From Hyunsoonleella jejuensis (lineage in GTDB: Bacteria > Bacteroidota > Bacteroidia > Flavobacteriales > Flavobacteriaceae), in the NCBI RefSeq assembly GCF_900111025.1, contig NZ_FOFN01000004.1:186001-250000 (forward strand): 64,000 nt of DNA, read 5' to 3'. Below, in pieces: positions 34,253-42,656 of the stretch. The notes under the pieces are model-generated. The model ran no database searches, was not told the origin of the DNA, and was given only the letters and a program-made list of their open reading frames with translations. A program made the translations under genes and the position numbers. Within the stretch, counting starts at the first letter, position 1, and each line of letters begins with the position of its first letter.

Positions 34253-35080
34253 TTAGACCAAGTAAATTCCGTCTGATTTTATTTCAATCTGCCGTTGCTT
34301 GTACAAAGTCCCAACTGCTTTTTTAAAACTCTTTTTACTCATTTGCAGTTGTGCTTTTATATCTTCGGGGTTAGATTTATCAGTTAAATTTAAAAAACCA
34401 GAATTATCTTCTAACTCTTGTAAAATACGTTCAGCATTCGGTTCAATATTTCTGTAACCGATTTTCTCTAATGAAATATCCAGTTTATTTCCAGGTCTAA
34501 TCTTTTTTACTACACCTTTTAACTTATCTCCAACACTTATATCCTTAAAAATATTATCCTTATAAATTAAGCCAGAATGCTTTTTGTTTACAATTACGTT
34601 CCAACCAATATCCGAAGGATGTGATGCAATTAAATCTACCTCTTCGAATTGTTCAACGGTTAAAGTTTTGTTGTCTAGAAAACGATTAGTTTTACTCGAA
34701 GCTACCAAACGTTCGGTTTTTTCATCTAAATAACAATGTACCAAGTACCATCCGCCAGGTTTCATTTTAAAGGCTTGCTCTTTAAAAGGACAAAATAATT
34801 CCTTTACCAATCCCCAATCTAAAAAAGCACCAAAATCTGTGACTTGATTGCATCGTAATAAAGCAAACTCATCTTTCTTAATATAGGGAATATCGGTAGT
34901 TGCAACAGGGCGCTCTTCATTATCCAGATAAACAAAAACATCAATTTTATCCCAAATCTTAAATTCAGAAGGCACGTATCTGTTTGGTAACAATACTTCT
35001 TCGTCATCTGCATCAATTAAGTACACACCATGATCGGTTTCTCGAAGTATTTCTAAGGTATTTATTTCTCCTAATTTCAT
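34253..35080 (-). CDS. S1-like RNA-binding protein, CvfB/YitL family
   Basis: The ATG at 35078-35080 (MKLGEINTLEILRETDHG) is preferred to a TTG three codons earlier, giving 275 residues. The CvfB layout is visible: a first S1-like domain (GVYLIDADDEEVLLPNRYVP), a second (EFALLRCNQVTDFGAFLDWG, KELFCPFKEQAF), a third (KHSGLIYKDNIFKDISVGDK) and a C-terminal winged helix (IKAQLQMSKKSFKKAVGTLY). In staphylococci CvfB affects expression of virulence factors and binds RNA; the role in Flavobacteria is not known. It stands alone between mnmE and a DUF2853 gene. Confidence 0.88.
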   Translation of the reverse strand: MKLGEINTLEILRETDHGVYLIDADDEEVLLPNRYVPSEFKIWDKIDVFVYLDNEERPVATTDIPYIKKDEFALLRCNQVTDFGAFLDWGLVKELFCPFKEQAFKMKPGGWYLVHCYLDEKTERLVASSKTNRFLDNKTLTVEQFEEVDLIASHPSDIGWNVIVNKKHSGLIYKDNIFKDISVGDKLKGVVKKIRPGNKLDISLEKIGYRNIEPNAERILQELEDNSGFLNLTDKSNPEDIKAQLQMSKKSFKKAVGTLYKQRQIEIKSDGIYLV

Positions 35081-35129
35081 AGTGAACAAAGGTATAACTT
35101 TAGCAATTATAAAACGAATACCAACAAAA

Positions 35130-35153
35130 AAAGCGTTGCAGTAGCAACGCTTT
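35130..35153 (-). terminator. Intrinsic terminator of the DUF2853 gene
   Basis: A perfect 10-bp stem (AAAGCGTTGC / GCAACGCTTT) with a 4-nt loop is followed on the minus strand by a T run (plus-strand A tract 35126-35132). It lies 21 bp past the DUF2853 stop. Confidence 0.9.
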
Positions 35154-35174
35154 AAATTCTATGTTGTATTTCTA

Positions 35175-35513
35175 CTAATAAACGGACTCTTTTCCGAAAT
35201 GTTTAGTTAACAAATAATATACTACTGCTCTATATTTATTTCGGTTAGACTGCCCGTATTGGTCCATCACCTTAGCAATGGCTCCATCTAAATCATCACC
35301 AGCGCTCAACCCTAGTTTTTTTATTAAAAAATTGTTTTTTACGGTTTCTAACTCAGAAGGATCACTTCCAGAAACTGTTGAAGCGTCCGCATTGTAGATT
35401 GAAGGGCCACAACCAATAGTTACTTTAGTTAATAAATCCATATCGGCATTAACGCCACATTTGTCTTTTAAATCTGCAGCATACTTTGCAATAAGTTCGT
35501 CACGTTTACTCAT
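35175..35513 (-). CDS. DUF2853 protein
   Basis: A 112-residue cytoplasmic helical protein. The N-terminus (MSKRDELIAKYAADLKDKCG) and the central VTIGCGPSIYNADASTVSGS are typical of DUF2853, as is the C-terminal NKYRAVVYYLLTKHFGKE. A structure-only family with no known biochemical function. It is probably a single-gene unit with its own terminator and lies 90 bp past the menD stop region on the same strand. Confidence 0.88.
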   Translation of the reverse strand: MSKRDELIAKYAADLKDKCGVNADMDLLTKVTIGCGPSIYNADASTVSGSDPSELETVKNNFLIKKLGLSAGDDLDGAIAKVMDQYGQSNRNKYRAVVYYLLTKHFGKESVY

Positions 35514-35602
35514 GATAAAAAGTGTTTTTTTAAGGTTAATATTTCTCTGTCTTAAATATACTTAATTTTTAGACACATTAACTTATGTTAAGTCACTTAA
35601 AA

Positions 35603-37363
35603 CTACTTGATAAAGTTAAAATATTCTAAAAGCACCTCATCATTCAAGTTTTGCGGTGTAAAAACCTCTAAAATTTTAGGTTGCTCTGATGTTTTAAAAA
35701 ATCCTTCGAGTGCATCTTTTAAGGCGATAATATCAGAAGCAGAGACGTATTCAAAATTAAACATATTACACAAATGCCTTGCATTTAAATGGTGTCGCGT
35801 TTCAAAATACCTATTAAAATTCTCAGTGTTTTTATGTCCTCGAAGTATTCTAAAAATACCACCACCCTCATTATTGATTATAATAATTCTAAAATCACTA
35901 GGAATATAATTGTTCCAAAGTGCATTGCTGTCATAAAAAAAGCTTAAATCTCCAGTAATAAATACCGTTGGCTTAGTGTTTGCCACGGCGCAACCAATAG
36001 CTGTAGAGGTGCTACCATCTATTCCACTTGTACCCCGGTTACAAAACACTTCTAGCGTATTATTAATTTTAAACAGCTGCGTATATCGAATTGCAGAACT
36101 GTTTCCTACTTGCAATACCCTGTTATCTGGTATGGCACCTAAAATTGCATCAAAAGCTTTAAAATCAGTAAACGGTATTTCCCTTAAATACTGTTCATGT
36201 TGCTTTAAACGATGTTTCTTTATCTTATGCCAAAACGATTTATAATCGCTTTTCTTATAATGCGTAAGACTTGGTAAAAACGCCATAAAAAACTCTTGTG
36301 GCTTTAACTCTATATGTTTGGTTAAGCAGAAAAACGTATCGTTAGCTTTCTTTTCATCCACATGCCAATGCTGTTTAGGTTTAAATTTTCTAAGTAACGC
36401 TTTAATTTTTTTTGATACGATTAAACCTCCAAAAGTGAGCAAAATATCAGGTTGTAATGCTTTTTGTTCTTCGTCCGATAATGGCGCAATAATTTGGTCT
36501 ATACTCGGAAAAAAGCTCTTGTGATTTAGGTTTGAAGTTGTTTCAGTGAAAACTATCACGCTATCGTCTTTTGCTAACTCTTCAAAAAAAGCATTATCAA
36601 TTTCATTTGGATGATTTACACCAACTAAAATCATTTTTTTTGAAACGGAACTCCACTCGTCAATACAGTGTTTTAACTCTTGAGAATCAAAACCGTTTTC
36701 CACTTTTTTTGCTTCAATATTTTTAGGTTTAACCGAAAGTTCCGAAACGGTTTGATAAAGCGGCTCATCAAAAGGAATATTAATATGCACAGGCCCATTT
36801 TTCAAACTAGCAATATTTAGGGCAATATTTATCTCTTGTTCGTTATGTTCTTGTATATCTTTTTGCAGCCCTAAAAAACGCTCTAATTTGTTTTCTAGAT
36901 TCTTAATTATTGGCAAATCATCATTACTCGGAATATTCTTTTCGTCTTTTAAATCCAACTTCAAATTAGCTGAATATAAAATATGATTCTTGTATACATT
37001 TTTTTGATTGATGGTTTGCCCATCACCTACACCTATCAAATGTTTTGGTCTATCTGCTGATAAAACTACTAGAGGAATGTCGCTGTAATATGCTTCGGCA
37101 ATAGCAGGGTAATAGTTTAACAAAGCACTTCCAGAAGTACATACCAAAGCTGTTGGCGCTTTAAGCTGTTGTGCAATTCCCATGGCGAAAAAAGCAGCGC
37201 ATCGTTCATCTACGATACTATAGCATTTAAAAAATTCATCGTTTGTAAAACCAATAGTTAAAGGTGCACTTCGGCTACCTGGAGAGATAATAATATGTTG
37301 TATCTGTTTCGCTTTGCACAACTGAATAACAGTTTGGGCTAGCGGGATTTTAGGATATATCAT
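35603..37363 (-). CDS. menD: Menaquinone biosynthesis MenD (SEPHCHC synthase)
   Basis: A 586-residue thiamine-diphosphate enzyme that joins 2-oxoglutarate and isochorismate to SEPHCHC in menaquinone synthesis. The PYR domain has IIISPGSRSAPLTIGF and the activating Glu in SIVDERCAAFFAMGIAQQ. The ThDP/Mg motif of the PP domain is TGDLSFFYDSNALWNN. A typical MenD length. It follows menF (52-bp gap) and the hotdog thioesterase on the same strand, so the three form a menaquinone operon. Menaquinone is the respiratory quinone of Bacteroidota. Confidence 0.95.
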   Translation of the reverse strand: MIYPKIPLAQTVIQLCKAKQIQHIIISPGSRSAPLTIGFTNDEFFKCYSIVDERCAAFFAMGIAQQLKAPTALVCTSGSALLNYYPAIAEAYYSDIPLVVLSADRPKHLIGVGDGQTINQKNVYKNHILYSANLKLDLKDEKNIPSNDDLPIIKNLENKLERFLGLQKDIQEHNEQEINIALNIASLKNGPVHINIPFDEPLYQTVSELSVKPKNIEAKKVENGFDSQELKHCIDEWSSVSKKMILVGVNHPNEIDNAFFEELAKDDSVIVFTETTSNLNHKSFFPSIDQIIAPLSDEEQKALQPDILLTFGGLIVSKKIKALLRKFKPKQHWHVDEKKANDTFFCLTKHIELKPQEFFMAFLPSLTHYKKSDYKSFWHKIKKHRLKQHEQYLREIPFTDFKAFDAILGAIPDNRVLQVGNSSAIRYTQLFKINNTLEVFCNRGTSGIDGSTSTAIGCAVANTKPTVFITGDLSFFYDSNALWNNYIPSDFRIIIINNEGGGIFRILRGHKNTENFNRYFETRHHLNARHLCNMFNFEYVSASDIIALKDALEGFFKTSEQPKILEVFTPQNLNDEVLLEYFNFIK

Positions 37364-37415
37364 TTAACATTAATCTTATTGCAAAAATAAGGAAATGCTA
37401 AACAACTATATTTAG

Positions 37416-38540
37416 CTATAACACGTTTTTAACGACTTTAGATTTAGAAACTGTTTCCTCCCACTCTTGCTCCGGTTTCGATGTTGCTGTAATACCTCCG
37501 CCCACGTATACAATGGCTTTTTTATCTTTTAACTGCATACAACGCAAATTAACGTAAAGCTGTGTGCTTTTTTTCTTTATAGAATAAGCTCTATTCTCAA
37601 TATTGCGTGCTCCGGTTCTTGGTTTTGTATCAATCTCAAAGTTTAATTCCCCTAAGAACCCAGTGTAAAATGATCTATTATAATTTTCATTTTCAAGAAT
37701 AAAATCTTTAGCTTTTTTCTTAGGCAAACCACAAACAGCAGGTGTTGGATGTAAATTTTCCAGTAATTGCTTCAAGCTTAAATTTTGATGGATTAAATTT
37801 CCTTTTATAAGTGTGCGTAAGTGCAACAGATTTCCTGCTTTTACAGTTTCCACTTCAGAAGTTTTAATATTTTCAACTGTAGATTTTATATTATCCAAAA
37901 TGAAATCGGTAACAAATTGTTGCTCTTGCAGTTCTTTATCTCTCCACTGTACTTCCAAGCTACCATGATAATCTTGAGTACCCGCCAATGCCATCATAGA
38001 AAAATGGCGACCTTCTATCTTTAATAATGTTTCTGGTGTGGCACCAAGCCATAACCCAATTTTTGGATGGTACCAACAATATACAAATGCCGACTTGTAT
38101 GACGCTAAAAGGTTTCTATATATTGAAAAAATGTCGGTGTTCTCAAGTTCAATTTCCTCCTTACGCGAAAGCACCACCTTTTGAAAATCTCCATTTTCTA
38201 TAGCCGCAACGCCTTTCTCAACCAAACTTATATGGTGCTCTTTTTCGGTATCTGATACTTGAGTTGCAATATGATTCAGTTTACTTATCACATTCATCTC
38301 AGAGTAATTTACTGCTAAAGATTCTGATTGTTTCGAAGGGATTATAATAGTATCAGATTCATTATCAAAGGGAGAGAATACAAACCCTGTTTCTTCAAAT
38401 TTTGATGTAATAAAAAGCTCATCATTATTTTGAAGCATTGCTTTAACTGCATTACTATTCGGTTTCCTATAAACTACAAATGGCAATTTACGGTTGTAAT
38501 GTTGAGCAATAAACTGAAAGAAATCATTTAAAGCCATCAA
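37416..38540 (-). CDS. menF: Isochorismate synthase
   Basis: A 374-residue chorismate-using enzyme that makes isochorismate, the first step towards menaquinone. It has the MST-family motifs: VVLSRKEEIEL, WLGATPETLLKIEGRHFSMM, LAGTQ, HPTPAVCGLPKKKA, FYTGFLGELNFEI and VGGGITATSKPEQEWEE. Two ATG codons start the protein in tandem; the first is used here. It sits directly upstream of menD, with only 1 bp between it and the preceding thioesterase gene. The context points to menaquinone rather than a siderophore. Confidence 0.93.
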   Translation of the reverse strand: MMALNDFFQFIAQHYNRKLPFVVYRKPNSNAVKAMLQNNDELFITSKFEETGFVFSPFDNESDTIIIPSKQSESLAVNYSEMNVISKLNHIATQVSDTEKEHHISLVEKGVAAIENGDFQKVVLSRKEEIELENTDIFSIYRNLLASYKSAFVYCWYHPKIGLWLGATPETLLKIEGRHFSMMALAGTQDYHGSLEVQWRDKELQEQQFVTDFILDNIKSTVENIKTSEVETVKAGNLLHLRTLIKGNLIHQNLSLKQLLENLHPTPAVCGLPKKKAKDFILENENYNRSFYTGFLGELNFEIDTKPRTGARNIENRAYSIKKKSTQLYVNLRCMQLKDKKAIVYVGGGITATSKPEQEWEETVSKSKVVKNVL

Positions 38541-38541
38541 C

Positions 38542-38967
38542 CTATTTTTTCTTTGGAAGTGTTATGGTTGATAATTTACAGATTGATATTAAGTTATCAT
38601 CGTCATCCGTAACTTTAATATCTAGCAATTGAGTAGTTCTGCCTTTGTGCAAAAAGGTTGCTTTAGCATACACATTACCTTCTTTTATACTTTTTAAATG
38701 GTTTGCGGAAATCTCTATACCTCTAACAAAATATGTATCTAAATCTGTAAAAATATGTGATGCAAAACTCCCCACGCTTTCCGCTAATGCTACGGTAGCA
38801 CCACCATGTAATACACCATCGGGTTGATGAACCCTTGAGTTTACAGGCATTTTTGCCACCAAGAAATCTTCGCCAAAATCTATTATCTCTATCCCCAATG
38901 TTTCCATCAATGTGTTTTTGCAAGTTTTATTTGCTTGTTTTAAAACCTCTTCTTTGGATAATTGCAT
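38542..38967 (-). CDS. Hotdog-fold thioesterase, probable DHNA-CoA thioesterase
   Basis: A 141-residue PaaI/YbdB-type thioesterase with the active-site helix LHGGATVALAESVGSFAS and the dimer-strand VRGIEISANHLKSIKEG. The acidic E in ALAESVGS is the catalytic residue of this family. Adjacent to menF (1-bp gap) and menD, it most likely hydrolyses 1,4-dihydroxy-2-naphthoyl-CoA (MenI function). Proteins of the same fold also act on phenylacetyl- or enterobactin-linked thioesters, so the substrate is inferred from the operon. Confidence 0.85.
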   Translation of the reverse strand: MQLSKEEVLKQANKTCKNTLMETLGIEIIDFGEDFLVAKMPVNSRVHQPDGVLHGGATVALAESVGSFASHIFTDLDTYFVRGIEISANHLKSIKEGNVYAKATFLHKGRTTQLLDIKVTDDDDNLISICKLSTITLPKKK

Positions 38968-39005
38968 GCGTATTTTTTTATTTTTAGTGTTAGCAAAAAT
39001 ACGAA

Positions 39006-39176
39006 ATGCAAGACATTATCTTAGAAAATACGAAAGCGAAATTGTTACCACTTGCATTGAATAAACATCATTTTTTAAATGCCATAGCAAAAGAGCCGAA
39101 TCTGGTGCAGTACTCTCCAAGTAAAATTGATACGCCTAATGATTTAACAGCTTATGTGGAAATGGCTATAGATTAG
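39006..39176 (+). pseudogene. Truncated GNAT acetyltransferase, N-terminal fragment
   Basis: A frame of only 56 codons beginning MQDIILENTKAKLLPLALNK and continuing HHFLNAIAKEPNLVQYSP, then SKIDTPNDLTAYVEMAID and a stop. This is the start of RimJ/RimL-type GNAT acetyltransferases, which normally continue for about 120 more residues with the acetyl-CoA loop (Q/RxxGxG/A). No such sequence follows in any frame, so the gene is a decayed remnant. It lies between the divergent thioesterase gene and the YfiM-like gene. Confidence 0.7.
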
Positions 39177-39377
39177 TGAAAACTAAAACCGAGTTTCAAA
39201 TTCTAATTACATAAACTACATCTTTTGAGTTTTATTCTCCTTTTAGATTTTTGCAATCAATACTCTTTAAAAACAGGCATCTAAAGAAGTTAATCGCTAC
39301 AACATTACATTTTAGCCAAAAAATTACACGCAAAAATCTTAAAATTTTAAATTAGAAAATATTATAATTTTTCCTAT

Positions 39378-39728
39378 ATGAAATATCTTTTTATGTGCAT
39401 GTTATGTTTAACTATTGGCGTATGCCATTCTCAAATGATTTCAGGGGATGATAAATTGCATTTTGGTGCGGGTGCTGTTATTTCAGGTTGTACTTATGCG
39501 GTAGTATATTCAGTAACTAAGAATAAAAAGAAAGCATTTTGGTATAGTTTAGGAGCCTCTACAATTGCAGGTTTAGCCAAAGAAGTGCGCGATAGCGGGC
39601 AACAAAACAATAAATTTGATACTGGCGAATGGATAGCCACTACAGCTGGGGGATTAACCGTTAGTACAACCATCAGTTTGTTTAACGGAAAAGGTAAAAG
39701 AAGAAAAAATGCCTTTTTAACTGATTAA
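39378..39728 (+). CDS. YfiM-like small membrane/periplasmic protein
   Basis: A 116-residue protein with an N-terminal hydrophobic signal (MKYLFMCMLCLTIGVCHSQ) and the family motif GDDKLHFGAGAVISGCTYAV, then WYSLGASTIAGLAKEVRDSG and FDTGEWIATTAGGL. Two further hydrophobic helices suggest a small membrane protein. It matches the YfiM/DUF2279-like group of unknown function. It is transcribed towards murA and the two genes overlap by 4 bp at their 3' ends. Nothing indicates a specific role. Confidence 0.7.
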   Translation: MKYLFMCMLCLTIGVCHSQMISGDDKLHFGAGAVISGCTYAVVYSVTKNKKKAFWYSLGASTIAGLAKEVRDSGQQNNKFDTGEWIATTAGGLTVSTTISLFNGKGKRRKNAFLTD

Positions 39729-41032
39729 ACTCGCTCGATTCTAGCTCCTATAGCACGTAACCTTTCATCAATGTTTTCGTAACCACGGTCAATCTGTTCA
39801 ATATTTTGAATAGTTGAAGTTCCTTTTGCAGATAATGCTGCAATTAATAAAGAAACCCCAGCTCTAATATCAGGTGACGTCATGGTCGTTGCTTTTAAAG
39901 TCGATTTAAAATCATGACCGATTACTGTTGCCCTATGCGGATCACATAGAATAATTTTCGCCCCCATATCTATCAATTTATCTACAAAGAACAAGCGGCT
40001 TTCAAACATCTTTTGATGGATTAAAACACTTCCTCTAGCTTGTGTAGCAACCACCAAAATAATACTTAGTAAATCTGGTGTAAACCCTGGCCATGGCGCA
40101 TCAGAAATGGTTAGAATAGAACCATCAATAAAACTCTGTATTTCGTAACCATCCGCATGCGCAGGAATATGGATGTCATCACCTTGTTTTTCAACAGTGA
40201 TACCTAATTTTCTAAATACATTTGGAATCAATCCTAAATCATTCCAGCTTACGTTTTTTATAGTAAGTTCACTTTTGGTCATAGCCGCTAATCCAATCCA
40301 GCTGCCAATTTCAATCATATCGGGAAGCATCGTATGGTTTGTGCCTCCCAAATTCTCCACACCTTCAATAATTAGCATATTCGACCCTACACCACTAATT
40401 TTGGCCCCCATCCTATTCAGCATTTTACATAACTGTTGTAAGTATGGTTCGCATGCAGCATTGTAAATTGTGGTTTGGCCTTCGGCTAAAACTGCTGCCA
40501 TAACAATATTTGCAGTACCAGTTACCGACGCTTCTTCGAGCAACATATATGTACCTTTTAACTTTTTGGCCTCAACGCCGTAGAATTGCTCTTCCTTACT
40601 GTAACCAAATTTGGCACCAAGTTTTATAAGCCCTTCAAAATGTGTATCTAAACGACGGCGCCCAATTTTATCGCCTCCAGGTTTTGGTATATAACCTCTA
40701 CCAAATCGTGCCAACAAAGGTCCAACAATCATTATTGAACCGCGTAACCCACGTCCGTCAATCTTAAACTGATCAGATTCCAAATACTGTAAATCTACGT
40801 TGTCTGCCTGAAACGTATAAGAGCCTTTTGATGTATTTTTAACCTTTACTCCAAGTTTCTTTAATAAACTTATGAGTTTGTTTACGTCAATAATATCAGG
40901 AATATTATTAATAGTAACTTCCTCTGGAGTTAGTAAAACTGCACAAAGAATTTGAAGTGCCTCATTCTTTGCTCCTTGAGGTTGTATGCTTCCTTTTAGC
41001 TGATGACCTCCTTCAATTTTAAATGTTCCCAT
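39725..41032 (-). CDS. murA: UDP-GlcNAc 1-carboxyvinyltransferase MurA, Cys-to-Asp type
   Basis: A 435-residue enzyme that adds enolpyruvate from PEP to UDP-N-acetylglucosamine, the first committed step of peptidoglycan synthesis. Motifs: GGHQLKGSIQPQGAKNEAL at the N-terminus, RGLRGSIMIVGPLLARFG, and the active-site loop KPGGDKIGRRRLDTHF (D121). In E. coli the loop has Cys at this position; Asp here, as in mycobacteria and chlamydiae, predicts intrinsic fosfomycin insensitivity. It is followed by DUF4290, with 8 bp between them, on the same strand. Confidence 0.97.
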   Translation of the reverse strand: MGTFKIEGGHQLKGSIQPQGAKNEALQILCAVLLTPEEVTINNIPDIIDVNKLISLLKKLGVKVKNTSKGSYTFQADNVDLQYLESDQFKIDGRGLRGSIMIVGPLLARFGRGYIPKPGGDKIGRRRLDTHFEGLIKLGAKFGYSKEEQFYGVEAKKLKGTYMLLEEASVTGTANIVMAAVLAEGQTTIYNAACEPYLQQLCKMLNRMGAKISGVGSNMLIIEGVENLGGTNHTMLPDMIEIGSWIGLAAMTKSELTIKNVSWNDLGLIPNVFRKLGITVEKQGDDIHIPAHADGYEIQSFIDGSILTISDAPWPGFTPDLLSIILVVATQARGSVLIHQKMFESRLFFVDKLIDMGAKIILCDPHRATVIGHDFKSTLKATTMTSPDIRAGVSLLIAALSAKGTSTIQNIEQIDRGYENIDERLRAIGARIERV

Positions 41033-41040
41033 CGATACGT

Positions 41041-41676
41041 TTAGTGGCGTTTTCTAGAACGGTTAGACCCTTTTTTCTTTTTGTTGGTATTGCTGTATTT
41101 ACTTTTAGAACGCATTAAACTCGTAGAATCCGATAGATCTTCTTCAGAATTCCTTAAATCAATCTTACCGTTTGACAATTCGTAAAGGTGGTCGAAAATT
41201 ACAATATCCTCAACAGTATCCTTATTCCAATTTAAAAAACACTTTTTCATGTGGTTCGCAATGGTATAGACCAATGCTTCCTTTAACTCGCCTTCTTCCC
41301 ATGTGTTGGCTACATCAATCATCGTTTTGATGTTATTCCCATAGAAACGATATTTCGGGTGGTTTTGTGGGTATTTTAAAGGGTCTGGACGTTCAGAAAG
41401 CACCTCTTTGGAAGGCTTTGGAAATGGAGAATCTACATCTAATTCAAAATTAGACATAATGAATAACTGATCCCATAATTTATGCTGAAAGTCTGGAACA
41501 TCGCGCAGATGTGGCTGCAAATTGCCCATTACGGAAATAATAGCTTTTGCTAATTTTTCGCGTTCTTCTTTTGTTTCTCTTGTTTTTGCATGGTTTATCA
41601 TTTTTTGAAGATGACGACCATATTCAGGAATAATTAAATGTTCCCGTTCTGTATTGTATTCTAAATTATCAATCAA
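41041..41676 (-). CDS. DUF4290 protein
   Basis: A 211-residue Bacteroidota-specific protein. Conserved stretches: LEYNTEREHLIIPEYGRHLQ, LQPHLRDVPDFQHKLWDQLF and KYRFYGNNIKTMIDVA. A basic tail (SKYSNTNKKKKGSNRSRKRH) could contact nucleic acid. It is cytoplasmic by prediction. It is 8 bp upstream of murA on the same strand, an association seen in other Flavobacteriaceae, so co-expression with cell-wall synthesis is likely. No function has been assigned. Confidence 0.88.
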   Translation of the reverse strand: MIDNLEYNTEREHLIIPEYGRHLQKMINHAKTRETKEEREKLAKAIISVMGNLQPHLRDVPDFQHKLWDQLFIMSNFELDVDSPFPKPSKEVLSERPDPLKYPQNHPKYRFYGNNIKTMIDVANTWEEGELKEALVYTIANHMKKCFLNWNKDTVEDIVIFDHLYELSNGKIDLRNSEEDLSDSTSLMRSKSKYSNTNKKKKGSNRSRKRH

Positions 41677-41732
41677 AATTAAAAGTGTGGTATTAAAATT
41701 CTATGAAGTAATGCGCAAAATACGAAAAAAAA

Positions 41733-42026
41733 CTAAAGACTAATAACGTCATCTATTTTTTCTGCGACCTCTTTATACTTAGCAATTACCCTATCAGGAT
41801 TCTTCATTCTTACATTTATAGAAATGCTGGTATATTTTCCGTTTTTAGATTCCGTCGTGTTAATTACTGCTCCCATATTATTAAAAAGCGCTTCAACTTT
41901 CTGTATTTGAGACACATTGGTTTTTATAATGAATTTATACAAATATTCAGAAGGCCACAATGCCGTGTCTAATAGTTGCCCTCTAAGTTTTTTATAAAAT
42001 TCGTCTTGATTTGGAGTGTTACTCAT
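41733..42026 (-). CDS. DUF493 family protein
   Basis: A 97-residue cytoplasmic protein of the YbeD/DUF493 ferredoxin-like fold: DEFYKKLRGQLLDTALWPSE, YLYKFIIKTNVSQIQKVEAL and the second repeat KYTSISINVRMKNPDRVIAK. In E. coli the relative YbeD lies by lipoate genes; here it neighbours murA-DUF4290. A TAnnTTTG box (TATATTTG on the minus strand, 42044-42051) sits 18 bp upstream of the start, so it has its own promoter, divergent from the ATPase gene. Confidence 0.85.
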   Translation of the reverse strand: MSNTPNQDEFYKKLRGQLLDTALWPSEYLYKFIIKTNVSQIQKVEALFNNMGAVINTTESKNGKYTSISINVRMKNPDRVIAKYKEVAEKIDDVISL

Positions 42027-42116
42027 ATGCTTTTTTTGAATTGCAAATATAAGCTTTCATTTCCATTTTTTTTACAGCAATTAAATTCCGATTTTTACAT
42101 TCAAAATTAATTTGTA

Positions 42117-42656
42117 TTGACTCCGAGAAAAATTGTTATTACGGGTGGCCCGGGAACAGGAAAGTCTACCATTATTAATGAGCTTTTAAAAAGAAACTAC
42201 AACTGTTTGGAAGAAATTTCGAGACAAGTAACACTCGAGGCTCAACGAGAAGGTATAGACCAACTTTTTTTAACCAATCCATTAGTGTTTAGCGAATTGT
42301 TGTTAAAGGGGCGTATCAACCAATTTAAAACATCGGAAAACTTAAATAGTGATCTTGTTTTTTTCGACCGTGGAATTCCTGATGTTTTGGCTTACATGGA
42401 CTACATAGGAGATAGTTACCCGAATGATTTTGTCTCTGCTTCAAAAACATTGGTGTATGACGATATTTTTATCCTAAAGCCATGGAAAGCCATATATAAA
42501 AGTGACAATGAACGTTACGAGAACTTTTCTCAAGCCGAAAAAATACATGACTATCTTCTTGAAACCTATCAAAATTATAACTACAAACCTGTAGATGTGC
42601 CATTTGGTGACGTGGAAGAGCGTACAGATTTTATTTTAAACACCCTGAGTTTATAG
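42117..42656 (+). CDS. AAA_28-type nucleotide kinase-like ATPase
   Basis: A 179-residue P-loop protein with Walker A GGPGTGKSTIINELLKRNY near the start and a Walker-B-like LVFFDRGIPDVLAYMDYIGD at about residue 80. The DRGIPD sequence is typical for AAA_28 ATPases of bacterial nucleotide/NAD-related metabolism. No ATG is in frame nearby; a TTG at 42117 is the best start. Its stop codon overlaps the RecQ start by one base, so the two genes and fmt form one transcript. Substrate unknown. Confidence 0.82.
   Translation: MTPRKIVITGGPGTGKSTIINELLKRNYNCLEEISRQVTLEAQREGIDQLFLTNPLVFSELLLKGRINQFKTSENLNSDLVFFDRGIPDVLAYMDYIGDSYPNDFVSASKTLVYDDIFILKPWKAIYKSDNERYENFSQAEKIHDYLLETYQNYNYKPVDVPFGDVEERTDFILNTLSL

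Noticed and set aside
36318-36524. Plus-strand ORFs inside menD and neighbours
   Set aside because: They are antisense shadows of well conserved genes with all catalytic motifs on the minus strand.
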